A DNA stretch of 8,304 nt, from contig USKV01000051.1 in NCBI GenBank assembly GCA_900555355.1, forward strand, positions 1 to 8,304. The letters run 5' to 3'. This stretch comes from an uncultured Collinsella sp. GTDB lineage: Bacteria > Actinomycetota > Coriobacteriia > Coriobacteriales > Coriobacteriaceae. The position numbers and the translations under genes are program-made. Positions within the stretch are counted from its first letter, which is position 1, and every line of letters begins with the position of its first letter. The notes beneath the pieces were generated by a model. The model searched no databases and was not told the DNA's origin. It worked only from the letters and a program-made list of their open reading frames with translations. This document shows, one piece after another, positions 1 through 7,476 of this stretch.

Positions 1-983
1 AGCGTGGCGAGCATTTCCTCCTCGGCCACCACGATGTCGCCCACCACGCCGCCGTCGTTAAACAGGCTGTAGTAGTCGCGGTAGCGCGGATAGAAGTTAA
101 CCTCGACCGACACCACAAAGTTGACGGTCGTGACCAGAATGGTCAAAAACGCGATGAGCGCCGGCACATCATGATAGGGCGCGCCGTAAAACAGGCCTTT
201 GGCCTGCACGCCAATGGGCCCCGCCCAAATAATCACCAAGTGCGCAAAGAGCCCCAAATTGGTAAACAGGCCCGTGAACGCGAGCGGCATAAATTGGTCG
301 AGCCAGCGCAAAAAGAGCCAGGGGCTGCGATCGCTCTGAGGAAAATACCGGTACAGCAGCAGCACATCCCAGGCAAGCATCACACCGTAGCCCAGGGCGA
401 TCGAGCCCAGCAGGCCCTCGACTGGCGGCAGCCCCAGCGCCAGCGCGGCCAGGGCACACAGACACGCCATGCCAATGGCCGCGGCAAAACTGCACAGAAT
501 ACCGCGGTAATCCTTAATGGCCGTGAGGTAACTCATGCCGTTCCAGTTGACGATCATAATGTTGAACAGCCACAGGCACAGCAGCCCCTGCAGCAGCGTG
601 GCGCCCGAGAACAGCAAAAAGACGCCGTAGGGCACCGTGCCCGCAACGAGCATGATGGCGTTGGAGCCCCAAAACGAGGGCAAGACCTCTTCTTCGCGCT
701 CGGCAAACAGCATGTCGGCCAAAAAGCGCGTGACCGGCATGGAGAAAAAGCTCGTGAGCGTAAGCGACGCCAGCAGCGTATAGGTCACCATGCACACCAG
801 CAGGTCCTGGTTGGCACGGCCCACACCCCACAGGCCGCACAGCACCAAGATACCCACCTGGAGCAGCACGCCCAGCAGCATGGGGCCCGTACACACAATG
901 CCAGCGTAGCCGTAGGCACGCATCGTGGCAAACAGACCCTTGCGTCTAAACAGGCGCTTGAGCTCAAATCCGATTCCGGCCAC
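1..983 (-). CDS. pelG: PelG, multi-spanning Pel polysaccharide transporter (3' end beyond window)
   Basis: Reading from a GTG at 983-981 gives an N-terminus MAGIGFELKRLFRRKGLF followed by RAYGYAGIVCTGPMLLGV, the conserved opening of PelG proteins. About 327 residues are present; PelG in Pseudomonas is roughly 450, so the C-terminal quarter or so lies off the left edge. Many hydrophobic segments are seen, for example around residues 30-50, 60-85, 105-150, 160-215 and 235-300, fitting the MATE/MOP-flippase-like fold assigned to PelG. Known role: inner-membrane component that, with PelD and PelE, forms a complex with the glycosyltransferase PelF and probably moves the growing chain across the membrane. 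The GTG start is chosen because a consensus GGAGGT (991-996) lies 7 bases upstream and the frame begins 3 bases after the pelF stop. The first in-frame ATG is about 20 codons inside the conserved N-terminus and would delete it. No lesions are seen in the visible part. Confidence 0.93.
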   Translation of the reverse strand, partial: MAGIGFELKRLFRRKGLFATMRAYGYAGIVCTGPMLLGVLLQVGILVLCGLWGVGRANQDLLVCMVTYTLLASLTLTSFFSMPVTRFLADMLFAEREEEVLPSFWGSNAIMLVAGTVPYGVFLLFSGATLLQGLLCLWLFNIMIVNWNGMSYLTAIKDYRGILCSFAAAIGMACLCALAALALGLPPVEGLLGSIALGYGVMLAWDVLLLYRYFPQSDRSPWLFLRWLDQFMPLAFTGLFTNLGLFAHLVIIWAGPIGVQAKGLFYGAPYHDVPALIAFLTILVTTVNFVVSVEVNFYPRYRDYYSLFNDGGVVGDIVVAEEEMLAT

Positions 984-986
984 CGA

Positions 987-2414
987 CTACACCTCCTTCT
1001 TGGGCAAATTGAACGCGCGAGCCGTCTCGTCGTACAGTGAGCGATAGTTGGCGAGCATCTGCTCGTGTAGGTAATAGGTCGCCACGCGACGCTGACCGCG
1101 CTCCCCCATTTCCAGACGGCGGGCACGGCTCGCGCACATGCGCTCCATAGCATCGGCCAGACCCTTGCGATACATGGGCGGGCTCACGAATCCAGCCACG
1201 CCAAAGTCGTCGCCAGGGGCGCCCTCGAGCAGCTCGCGGCAGCAGCCGACCTCGGTCGTCACGCAGGGGCGACGCGCGCCCAGCGATTCCAACACGCTCA
1301 ACGGCTGGCCCTCCGAGATGCTCGTCAAAATGGTAAAGTCGAGCTTTTCCATGTACTCGACCACGTTGACGCGGCCGGTAAAAATCAAGTCACGCACGCC
1401 CAATGTCTCCACAAGCGCATGGCACTCGGCGCCATATTCCTCGTCGTCCACGCCACCCATAATGTGCAGGCGCACGTGCGGCAGGCGCTCGTGCAACTCA
1501 AAGAAGGCATAGATCATGGTCTTGACGTCCTTGATGGGCGCCAGACGCACCACCGCGCCAATGTCCACCCAGCCGTCATCGGGCTTTAAGGGAATGTCCT
1601 TAAAGCGATCGAACTGAATGCCGTTGGGAATGACCAGGCATTTGTTCGCATCGCATCCCATGTCGATCTGCGTTTTGCGAGCATTATGGAACAGACTCGT
1701 CACACGGAAAGCGCGACGGTAGATTTCCTCCGAAAGCAGGTAGAAAAAACGGATCCAGCGGTCCTTAAATGACGGCACAACCCAGTCGGCACGAATGATT
1801 TCCTCCTCGCGCTCGCGCGTGTAGATGCCGTGCTCGGTCAGCAATGCCGGCGCATGATTCATGCTGGAGCCCAAACTTGCGAGCAGACCGCCGTAGCCAG
1901 TCGAGATGGCGTGGTACACATCGGCCACCGGCACCTCGCTGCCCAGCAGGTAGAGCACGGGCAGCAGCATGGAGCGCATGGTATGAAATGCGTCGGTAAA
2001 GGGTGCGTAAGGATACTCGGCCAGGCACACGTCGCGGAAGATGTCCATAAACGTGCGGCTCTGCAAAAATGAGAGCGGATGCACGTGGCGGCGCTGGAAA
2101 ATATCGAACAGCACGTCCCAGTCCGGATTAGAGAGCGAAACCAGACGGCGCAACGCCTCGCGCTCGCGGTCGTCAAAGTCGACTTCCTCCTGCTCGCCCG
2201 AAAGCCGCAGGGCATCGTCCAGAAACACCTCGTGCACCTCGACGACGTTGCCGGGCAGCTCGTAGACAAACTTGCCGCGGTCGGCAGCATGCGCGCCAAT
2301 CACCCACAGCACAAACTCGTGCTCGGGCATGGCCTGTATATAGCCGTGCATCCAGGTGGACACGCCGCCGTGCACATAGGGGTAGCAACCCTCGAGCACC
2401 AAGCAGATTCTCAT
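987..2414 (-). CDS. pelF: PelF, GT4-type glycosyltransferase for Pel polysaccharide
   Basis: 475 residues, close to the usual 470-510 of PelF. The N-terminus CLVLEGCYPYVHGGVSTWMH (residues 4-23) is the PelF-specific version of the GT-B N-terminal motif. TEHGIYTRERE (193-203) follows in the acceptor half. The C-terminal GT4 domain carries VIPNGI (261-266), a donor-phosphate Arg/Lys pair in VVRLAPIKDVKTM (R290, K295) and the EX7E motif E368...E376 in EGQPLSVLE. No membrane helix is seen, so it is a cytoplasmic enzyme. Known role in other organisms: uses a UDP-linked amino sugar (GalNAc/GlcNAc) to build Pel, recruited to the membrane by PelD/PelE/PelG. The ATG at 2414-2412 overlaps the stop of the upstream deacetylase gene in ATGA, with a modest purine-rich site (GGTGGTGA) just before it. 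All catalytic motifs look intact. Specific sugar donor is inferred from family, not seen. Confidence 0.95.
   Translation of the reverse strand: MRICLVLEGCYPYVHGGVSTWMHGYIQAMPEHEFVLWVIGAHAADRGKFVYELPGNVVEVHEVFLDDALRLSGEQEEVDFDDREREALRRLVSLSNPDWDVLFDIFQRRHVHPLSFLQSRTFMDIFRDVCLAEYPYAPFTDAFHTMRSMLLPVLYLLGSEVPVADVYHAISTGYGGLLASLGSSMNHAPALLTEHGIYTREREEEIIRADWVVPSFKDRWIRFFYLLSEEIYRRAFRVTSLFHNARKTQIDMGCDANKCLVIPNGIQFDRFKDIPLKPDDGWVDIGAVVRLAPIKDVKTMIYAFFELHERLPHVRLHIMGGVDDEEYGAECHALVETLGVRDLIFTGRVNVVEYMEKLDFTILTSISEGQPLSVLESLGARRPCVTTEVGCCRELLEGAPGDDFGVAGFVSPPMYRKGLADAMERMCASRARRLEMGERGQRRVATYYLHEQMLANYRSLYDETARAFNLPKKEV
991..996 (-). promoter_or_regulatory. Shine-Dalgarno that fixes the GTG start of pelG
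   Basis: On the minus strand GGAGGT lies within the last codons of pelF, 7 bases before the GTG at 983-981. It overlaps the pelF C-terminal Lys-Lys-Glu-Val codons, so translation of the two genes is probably coupled. This site is the main evidence against a later ATG start for pelG. Confidence 0.8.
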
Positions 2415-4291
2415 TTGTCACCACCCTGCTTGCGTGCAATGGTCACCGTCTTGTCCGTCGCTTTGACTAGGTACAGGTCGCCCGTCAGGTGTGTAATCTC
2501 GCCACCGGACACCGTGCCCGGCTCGCCGTTATTGGCGCGGAACATGAGCCACGCCTCGTCGTGGAAATTGCCCAGGTTGAGCGTCCAGGCATCGTCGCTC
2601 GTATCCACGCTCACCGTCACGGACGAAAAACGCTGGATGGCACCCGAGCATTCCGAACCCGTCTGGTGTCGCAGGTCGGGAGCGGACTTGGTAAGCCAGT
2701 CCAGGTAGTCAGTCAGGCCGCCCTTGTAGACCTCCCAGCCCTCCTTAGCGCCGCGATCGGGATCGAGCAGGTCATCGGGATGCATAAAATGAGTACTCAC
2801 GTAGTGCATGTTGAGCTCGGACACCGCAGCCAGACGCATATAGGTGTCATCGACCATGCCGCCCGAAACGATGCGCGGCTGTTCCACGATGCCATCGCTC
2901 GCCACGCCAAATTCCTGCACGTAGGGCAGGTCGGTACCGTCCTCAAAGTACGTGCTGGCAATAGTCTTAATGCGCGGAACGTCGGTGCCGATAAGCTTGC
3001 GTGCACGGGCCGAAAGGATATTTGACGGCGGCACGTAAACCGAGCCGTGCGCGTTGGACAGCACCTCATATTGGAAGGCGATAAGCTCGTTGAGCGATGC
3101 AACGAGCGTCTCCTTATTCTTCCACGTCTTATAGTCGTACAGCGTGCCATAGTCGGTATCCCAGAGCGCCAGCGGCTGATGGTTGTAGCCATGAAAACCC
3201 AACTCACCGCCCATCTGCAACAGCATGCCGCCAAAATAGCGGAACTGCGTGGTATCGGCCTGGCGCGCGGGCTCGGTTTGGTTGACCACGTCCTCGTAGT
3301 TTTCGATCATCACGCCGGTATAGCGAATGCCGTATTTTTGCGCGAGCTTTTGCAGATCGGGCCACCAGACCTTGGTGTAAAAATCGGCAATGGAAAGGCC
3401 GTAATCACGCTTGATATAAGTACCATCGCCCGAGGGCACGGGGCTAGGAAAGTCGTCCAAATAGAACACGGCGCTGTTGATGACCGGATAGGCCGTGGTA
3501 TCGCCCAACAGGCTCACGGCCGCGGCATAGAAACCGCGCATGACCTTGTTGTAGATACCGATATTGCACACCACGGTACGGCCGTTGCCGCAATCGCTCG
3601 ACCAAATAAGCGGAGTACCCGTGTCGCCGGTTTTAGCCCACACGTGGGCCGTCTCACGCAGCGAAACCGAGAGCGACGAATCGAAGGGATCCGATAACTC
3701 ATAACGCTGGCCACCGCCGATCATAAAGTCCTCGCTCGGCACGATGCTCTCCGCCGTCGCATATTCATAGCCGGCAGAATCGATGCCCAACTTGGGACAG
3801 ATTGCCTGCAGATAGCTCGAATTGTCCGGTGTCATGGCGAGCATCAGCGAACCGCCGGCACTCACCCAGCTCATGATGTCAGAGAGGTGCGTACCGAGCC
3901 CATCGATCGAAGGCATCAGTAAAATCACGCGGTCGAAGGATGTGAGGGAAGGAATCGCATCAGCACCATCGGTGGCAATATCCACATCGCGGTGGGCAAT
4001 TTTCATATCGAGCAGAATTTGGTCAAACTGCTCTTTGACGTCCTCGACTCCATTTTGGTCAGTATCGGTAATAACCAAGCACGTGGGCTTTTGGCCAAAC
4101 ATCGCCGAGGAGGCCGGCACCGCATCGTTGGCGGCAAGCATCCCCAGCTTATGCTGGCCCGCACTGTACTGCACGCCGGCACGCTCCACCAGCAGCACGG
4201 CGGCCATGGCAATAAAGACCGACCACACCACGAGCAGGCCCATCCAGCGAAAATGGCCCGCACGCTCGCGGAAATGTTGCACCACGCTCAT
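2411..4291 (-). CDS. pelA: Membrane-anchored polysaccharide deacetylase, DUF2194/PelA deacetylase-type
   Basis: 626 residues. A short basic N-terminus precedes one membrane helix (about 16-36), so the rest probably faces outside. Residues about 68-160 form an alternating alpha/beta segment (TCLVITDTDQNG ... DRVILLMP ... GGSLMLAMTP) resembling the flavodoxin/class-I-amidotransferase-like domain found in PelA-type proteins. Residues about 270-540 are a polysaccharide deacetylase: YLDDFPSP (277-284) gives the Asp pair D279/D280, GFHGYNH gives the metal-binding HxxxH (H367, H371), VPPSNILS (420-427) and THFMHPDD (500-507) are later motifs. A beta-rich C-terminal domain spans about 550-626. Expected reaction: removal of N-acetyl groups from Pel, making it cationic. 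There is no N-terminal TIM-barrel glycoside hydrolase as in Pseudomonas PelA. ATG overlaps the pelE stop (ATGA) with GGAGAGGAGG 4 bases upstream. The symbol pelA is by analogy; a DUF2194 label is equally valid. Confidence 0.85.
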   Translation of the reverse strand: MSVVQHFRERAGHFRWMGLLVVWSVFIAMAAVLLVERAGVQYSAGQHKLGMLAANDAVPASSAMFGQKPTCLVITDTDQNGVEDVKEQFDQILLDMKIAHRDVDIATDGADAIPSLTSFDRVILLMPSIDGLGTHLSDIMSWVSAGGSLMLAMTPDNSSYLQAICPKLGIDSAGYEYATAESIVPSEDFMIGGGQRYELSDPFDSSLSVSLRETAHVWAKTGDTGTPLIWSSDCGNGRTVVCNIGIYNKVMRGFYAAAVSLLGDTTAYPVINSAVFYLDDFPSPVPSGDGTYIKRDYGLSIADFYTKVWWPDLQKLAQKYGIRYTGVMIENYEDVVNQTEPARQADTTQFRYFGGMLLQMGGELGFHGYNHQPLALWDTDYGTLYDYKTWKNKETLVASLNELIAFQYEVLSNAHGSVYVPPSNILSARARKLIGTDVPRIKTIASTYFEDGTDLPYVQEFGVASDGIVEQPRIVSGGMVDDTYMRLAAVSELNMHYVSTHFMHPDDLLDPDRGAKEGWEVYKGGLTDYLDWLTKSAPDLRHQTGSECSGAIQRFSSVTVSVDTSDDAWTLNLGNFHDEAWLMFRANNGEPGTVSGGEITHLTGDLYLVKATDKTVTIARKQGGDK

Positions 4292-5193
4292 CGGGCCTCC
4301 TCTCCTTCACGCCAAAATGCCAGCTTCTCGCGTTTTTCGGCATTCAAATACACATGCTGCTTGTCGATAGCGTCGATTACACGCCGTACAGCCTGCCCAT
4401 CGCGACGAATCACAGCCAAGCGCAGACAGAGCATCCACACGTCCTGCTCGTCTGACGCATCGATCACCAACTGGCTAGCGACGTCCTCTGCCTTATCAAT
4501 CTCGCCGGCATCGGCCAGCGCCGTGGCATAGCGAATGCGCAGCGCCGGCCCGTCCTCACGCTCGCAACGACGCGCGAGCAAACGTGCATACTGCTGACGC
4601 TGAATCTGTGCCACGCGGCCCTCTGCCAAACCCGAGTCCAGATAGGCGCCCAAAAAGTCGCAATACGCCTCCAAGTTATGCGAACTGGGATCGGTCTTAA
4701 ACGCGCGCTCCAACTGCTGCAGCTTAAGGTCGGACTCCTTGGAAATCTGCGCCACTGCCGTCGCGGCATAGTGCGCGACCTCAACATCGTCGTTGAGTTT
4801 TGCTGCCTGCAACTGTGCCAGGTACGCATCCGGATCCTCGGTAAGCATGGAGAGCATCAGGCGGCGGCGGTCGCCCGGGTCGTTGACGATCAGTGCTTCC
4901 TCGAGCGGCACCACGCCATCATCGCCCTCGCGCCCCTGAACGAGCATACTGCGATGCATGTCGTCGTTAATGCGCAGCGTCTCCAGCGTGGCGTCCTTAA
5001 GGTCGTTACCGAACACCGCGCTACGCACCGAGAGCAGTACCACGAGCAACGGGCCCCACAGCGGTACGAGCACCATCACGGCAAGCATGTGCCCTCGAAC
5101 CGGCAGCAAGCCTAGTTTCATAAGCGTCCACAGCACCAGACACACCAGCGCATGAAGTAATAGCAGTACGGCAGCAACGACAAGCGAGATCAA
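4288..5193 (-). CDS. pelE: PelE, membrane helical-repeat scaffold of the Pel complex
   Basis: 301 residues: two hydrophobic helices at about 2-26 and 36-58, then a soluble, mostly helical region. The stretch VPLEEALIVNDPGDRRRLML (95-114) followed by a DDVEVAHYAATAVAQI block (135-150) is typical of PelE. The rest (about 150-290) has the alternating small/large residue pattern of tetratricopeptide-like repeats, e.g. around ALADAGEIDKAEDVASQLV. Known role: inner-membrane partner of PelD that helps hold and activate PelF. The start is a TTG at 5193-5191 overlapping the pelD stop as TTGA. A long purine run (GAGGGGGAGG, 5198-5207) precedes it, and this start is needed to retain the first membrane helix; the next in-frame ATG (Met25) would remove that helix. 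The stop overlaps the next gene by 4 bases. Both features argue for coupled translation with fixed stoichiometry to PelD. Confidence 0.88.
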   Translation of the reverse strand: MISLVVAAVLLLLHALVCLVLWTLMKLGLLPVRGHMLAVMVLVPLWGPLLVVLLSVRSAVFGNDLKDATLETLRINDDMHRSMLVQGREGDDGVVPLEEALIVNDPGDRRRLMLSMLTEDPDAYLAQLQAAKLNDDVEVAHYAATAVAQISKESDLKLQQLERAFKTDPSSHNLEAYCDFLGAYLDSGLAEGRVAQIQRQQYARLLARRCEREDGPALRIRYATALADAGEIDKAEDVASQLVIDASDEQDVWMLCLRLAVIRRDGQAVRRVIDAIDKQHVYLNAEKREKLAFWREGEEAR

Positions 5194-7325
5194 GCGGCCT
5201 CCCCCTCACCGTTGCCAGCGGGCGCGATGCGCTGCAGCAGGGCCACAACATCCTCGCTGTCGACGCGCTCCACCGTAATGTGCTTGGCGGCCAAGCGCGC
5301 ACAAATAACGGGAAGGTCGGCCTCGGTTGCCTGTCGCATGAGCAGGTAAAGCGTGTCGCCATCGACCAGGCCCGCAGCGTCACTCTCGCGAATCGCCGAC
5401 CCAATGGCGCCGACCAGCTCGCCAACAGGCTCCATGCCCGGCACCACGCGCAGGAGCAAGAAGCTCCCCATCTTGTTGTCCTCAAGCGCCTGCTCGGCGG
5501 CAAGCTCCTGGCCAAAGGCATCGTGGTTGAGCACGCACGTGCCGGCAACGCAGCGCTTATCCTGCGCCACGGCCTCGTAATCGAAGGCGCGTCCCAGCGC
5601 GCTTTCCACCAGGCCGCACAGAATGCGGAACAGGTTTTGGTAGTACAGGGTCATTTGGCTTTCGGCCACGTGACGCACAAAGATCAACACGGCGGGGGCT
5701 CCATCGCGCTCGATGGCATAGCCAAACATCGGAAGCCCCGACGTCAGAGCACGGTTCACCCACAAACCCGAGATCGCACCTTGGAGCACGGGCACAAGAT
5801 CATCGAGCGAGAGCGAGCGCGGCACATTGCTGGAAATCGCCGGGCTCGCCGCTACCAGGCGCGCAAATGCCCCGCCCGAAACATGGTAGATCGTCACCGA
5901 ATCGTTCTCGAGAATCTCGCCCAGCAACTCGCAGCACTTGCGGTATATATCACGCGGGTTGAGTACGTCGAGCTCCTGTGTCACGGCAAATATCTTGCCA
6001 AAGCTGTCGTGACGCCCCACAATCTGTCGCTTATAGGCACGCTTGTCCTCGATTGCGTCGTGATAGAACCGCGTTAGGAACGTATTGCGGTTTCGCACAA
6101 GCTCGTTCTCGTCACGCTCCGCCTTAATGGCCTCACTGTTGCGCAGCTGTACATAGCCGCACACGGCGCCCACCACAAAGTACGCAATAAACGGCAGCCA
6201 GTTGGAAGGCTCATAGAATAGGCCCTGGAAAGTGTATCCGTACAGGGCAAAATAGCTCACGGCCAGACCAATGGACGCCAGCAGCGCCGCAACCAGACCA
6301 AAGTCGAGCCCATAGAGCGTGCCAATCAGGACCACATAGAGCAACCGATAGTCGAGCACGTTGAGCTGGGCAGATTGAGAGAACAGATGCTCCAGCAGCT
6401 CAAAGAGCGCCCAGGCAGCGCCCGTTTCCAGGCATTTAATAGGCAGCGAGCATATCTGAATGCGTTCGATGGCGGCGCGCAAGGGGTTGACTTTCTTTGC
6501 GCGGCCAGCATCCCAACGCGCTTGAATGGTCGAAAGATCGCGCAGCAAGTCGTAGCGCTGAAACCAGCCATAGCGCACGCGAGCGACGTCGCTGGCGTGC
6601 ATGGCGTAGCCGGCAGAATCGCCATAGGCAACGGCAAGGCCAGGGAACAGTGCCTTGAGGGCGTCGCCCACCTCACCCGCAGTGTGATGGAAGGTATCGG
6701 CTACGTCGAGCGTCTCAAAGTTACCATCCCAGCTATCGAAGATACGGCGTACCAGCACCGCAAGCTCCTCGGCACACAGCAGGGGAAACGCCGCATCCTG
6801 CGCGCCCTGCAGAGCGACCGATCCGGTTGAGCACGCGTCGAACAGCGGCACCAAAAACGGATCCTCCAGCGCGGCAGACGCGGTATACAGGAACGGCACG
6901 CGCAGGATCTTGGTTTGAACGCCCTCGCGAGCAGCGTAGTAGCGGCACAGGTCGTTGGCTGCGCGCGCGATAACGCCCTTGCCCGTTCGCCCCGCGGCGT
7001 CGGTGGCACCCTCGGCACCCGCGGGCCCCGCTACATACAGCAGTTGGACCCGGCGACCCGCGCACGCACGAAAGACCGAGCGCAGCAGCTCGATATCGCC
7101 CACGATATCGGTATGCGGGGTAAGGTAATTGGATAGGTAGACCACGCGGTCGAACTCGTAGGCCTGCTCCAGGTGTTGCAGAAGCTCTTTCCACGAGGCA
7201 TGGGGCGATGACTCGTCGCGGCGCGCTTCCGCAGCAGCGACGACCTGGACATGGTCCCCGGGGAACGCCTTGGCACAAAAGCCATCGTCAACATATGCGG
7301 TGTTGCCAACAACCAGCACCTCCAT
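5190..7325 (-). CDS. pelD: PelD-type cyclic di-GMP receptor with N-terminal SDR/epimerase-like domain
   Basis: 711 residues in four parts. (1) About 1-280: extended SDR/epimerase-like Rossmann domain (MEVLVVGN..., DRVVYLSN at 59-66, VQLLYVAGP at 93-101, a lysine at K116, KILRVPFLY at 139-147). It looks degenerate: the glycine-rich GxxGxxG is not evident and the Tyr of YxxxK aligns with G112. (2) About 290-395: three to four hydrophobic helices. (3) A charged helix at about 394-440, then a GAF-like domain at about 445-580. (4) About 590-700: degenerate GGDEF domain with RESD (646-649) matching the RxxD inhibitory site, five residues before DGDTL (655-659), which replaces GGDEF. PelD in Pseudomonas binds c-di-GMP at such a site and activates polymer synthesis; a diguanylate cyclase activity is not expected here. 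ATG at 7325 has an AGGGGAGGGG site just upstream. First gene of the operon; promoter likely in 7326-7440. Confidence 0.9.
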   Translation of the reverse strand: MEVLVVGNTAYVDDGFCAKAFPGDHVQVVAAAEARRDESSPHASWKELLQHLEQAYEFDRVVYLSNYLTPHTDIVGDIELLRSVFRACAGRRVQLLYVAGPAGAEGATDAAGRTGKGVIARAANDLCRYYAAREGVQTKILRVPFLYTASAALEDPFLVPLFDACSTGSVALQGAQDAAFPLLCAEELAVLVRRIFDSWDGNFETLDVADTFHHTAGEVGDALKALFPGLAVAYGDSAGYAMHASDVARVRYGWFQRYDLLRDLSTIQARWDAGRAKKVNPLRAAIERIQICSLPIKCLETGAAWALFELLEHLFSQSAQLNVLDYRLLYVVLIGTLYGLDFGLVAALLASIGLAVSYFALYGYTFQGLFYEPSNWLPFIAYFVVGAVCGYVQLRNSEAIKAERDENELVRNRNTFLTRFYHDAIEDKRAYKRQIVGRHDSFGKIFAVTQELDVLNPRDIYRKCCELLGEILENDSVTIYHVSGGAFARLVAASPAISSNVPRSLSLDDLVPVLQGAISGLWVNRALTSGLPMFGYAIERDGAPAVLIFVRHVAESQMTLYYQNLFRILCGLVESALGRAFDYEAVAQDKRCVAGTCVLNHDAFGQELAAEQALEDNKMGSFLLLRVVPGMEPVGELVGAIGSAIRESDAAGLVDGDTLYLLMRQATEADLPVICARLAAKHITVERVDSEDVVALLQRIAPAGNGEGEAA
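5198..5207 (-). promoter_or_regulatory. Shine-Dalgarno supporting the TTG start of pelE
   Basis: Minus-strand GAGGGGGAGG lies 4-8 bases before the TTG at 5193-5191, inside the 3' end of pelD where it encodes the Gly/Glu-rich tail of the protein. It compensates for the weak TTG start and supports coupled initiation at the TTGA overlap. Confidence 0.65.
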
Positions 7326-7330
7326 GGCGC

Positions 7331-7341
7331 ACCCCTCCCCT
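7331..7341 (-). promoter_or_regulatory. Ribosome binding site of pelD
   Basis: Minus-strand AGGGGAGGGG ends about 6 bases before the ATG at 7325-7323. It is a strong purine-rich site that supports this start as the first gene of the operon. Confidence 0.7.
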
Positions 7342-7359
7342 AAAATCCACTTTAGTCAT

Positions 7360-7388
7360 AGTCAAACATGCGTATTTTACGCTGTCAA
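7360..7388 (-). promoter_or_regulatory. Candidate pel operon promoter with dyad in the spacer
   Basis: The minus strand shows a perfect TTGACA (7388-7383). A 17-base spacer leads to TTGACT (7365-7360), only a 3 of 6 match to TATAAT, so the -10 call is weak. An alternative -10, TAAAAT (7379-7374), lacks a good -35. The spacer begins with an 11-13 base dyad, GCGTA-AAA-TACGC (7370-7382), directly abutting the -35 box, which could be an operator. A short tandem repeat TGACTATGACT (7364-7354) follows. Distance to the pelD ATG is about 35 bases, suitable for a leader. No factor can be named. Confidence 0.35.
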
Positions 7389-7404
7389 CGCGAGCTGGAA
7401 CGCC

Positions 7405-7430
7405 TTTAAGGCTGTTTTAAGAACTTTTTT
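7405..7430. promoter_or_regulatory. Phased A/T tracts upstream of the pel promoter
   Basis: Runs of T on the plus strand at 7405-7407, 7415-7418 and 7425-7430 have centres about 10.5-11 bases apart, one helical turn, in otherwise GC-rich DNA. They sit 17-42 bases upstream of the candidate -35 box. Such phasing bends DNA and can also serve as an UP-type element. The first tract lies in a short palindrome GCCTT-T-AAGGC (7402-7412). Functional role is inference. Confidence 0.35.
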
Positions 7431-7476
7431 AGGGAATGTGGGGACATCGAGAGTGCTAAATGAACGCCCAATCCGG

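Noticed and set aside
171..1040. 289-codon plus-strand open frame
   Set aside because: It lies antisense to pelG and the pelF end, has a Gln/His/Arg-rich composition typical of shadow frames in GC-rich genes, and matches no family.
5280..6077. 265-codon plus-strand open frame
   Set aside because: Antisense to the GAF/GGDEF coding part of pelD, with biased composition and no family motif.
7326..7440. c-di-GMP riboswitch ahead of pelD
   Set aside because: Considered because of the operon's regulation, but no conserved GEMM-type core was recognised and the leader after the candidate promoter is too short.
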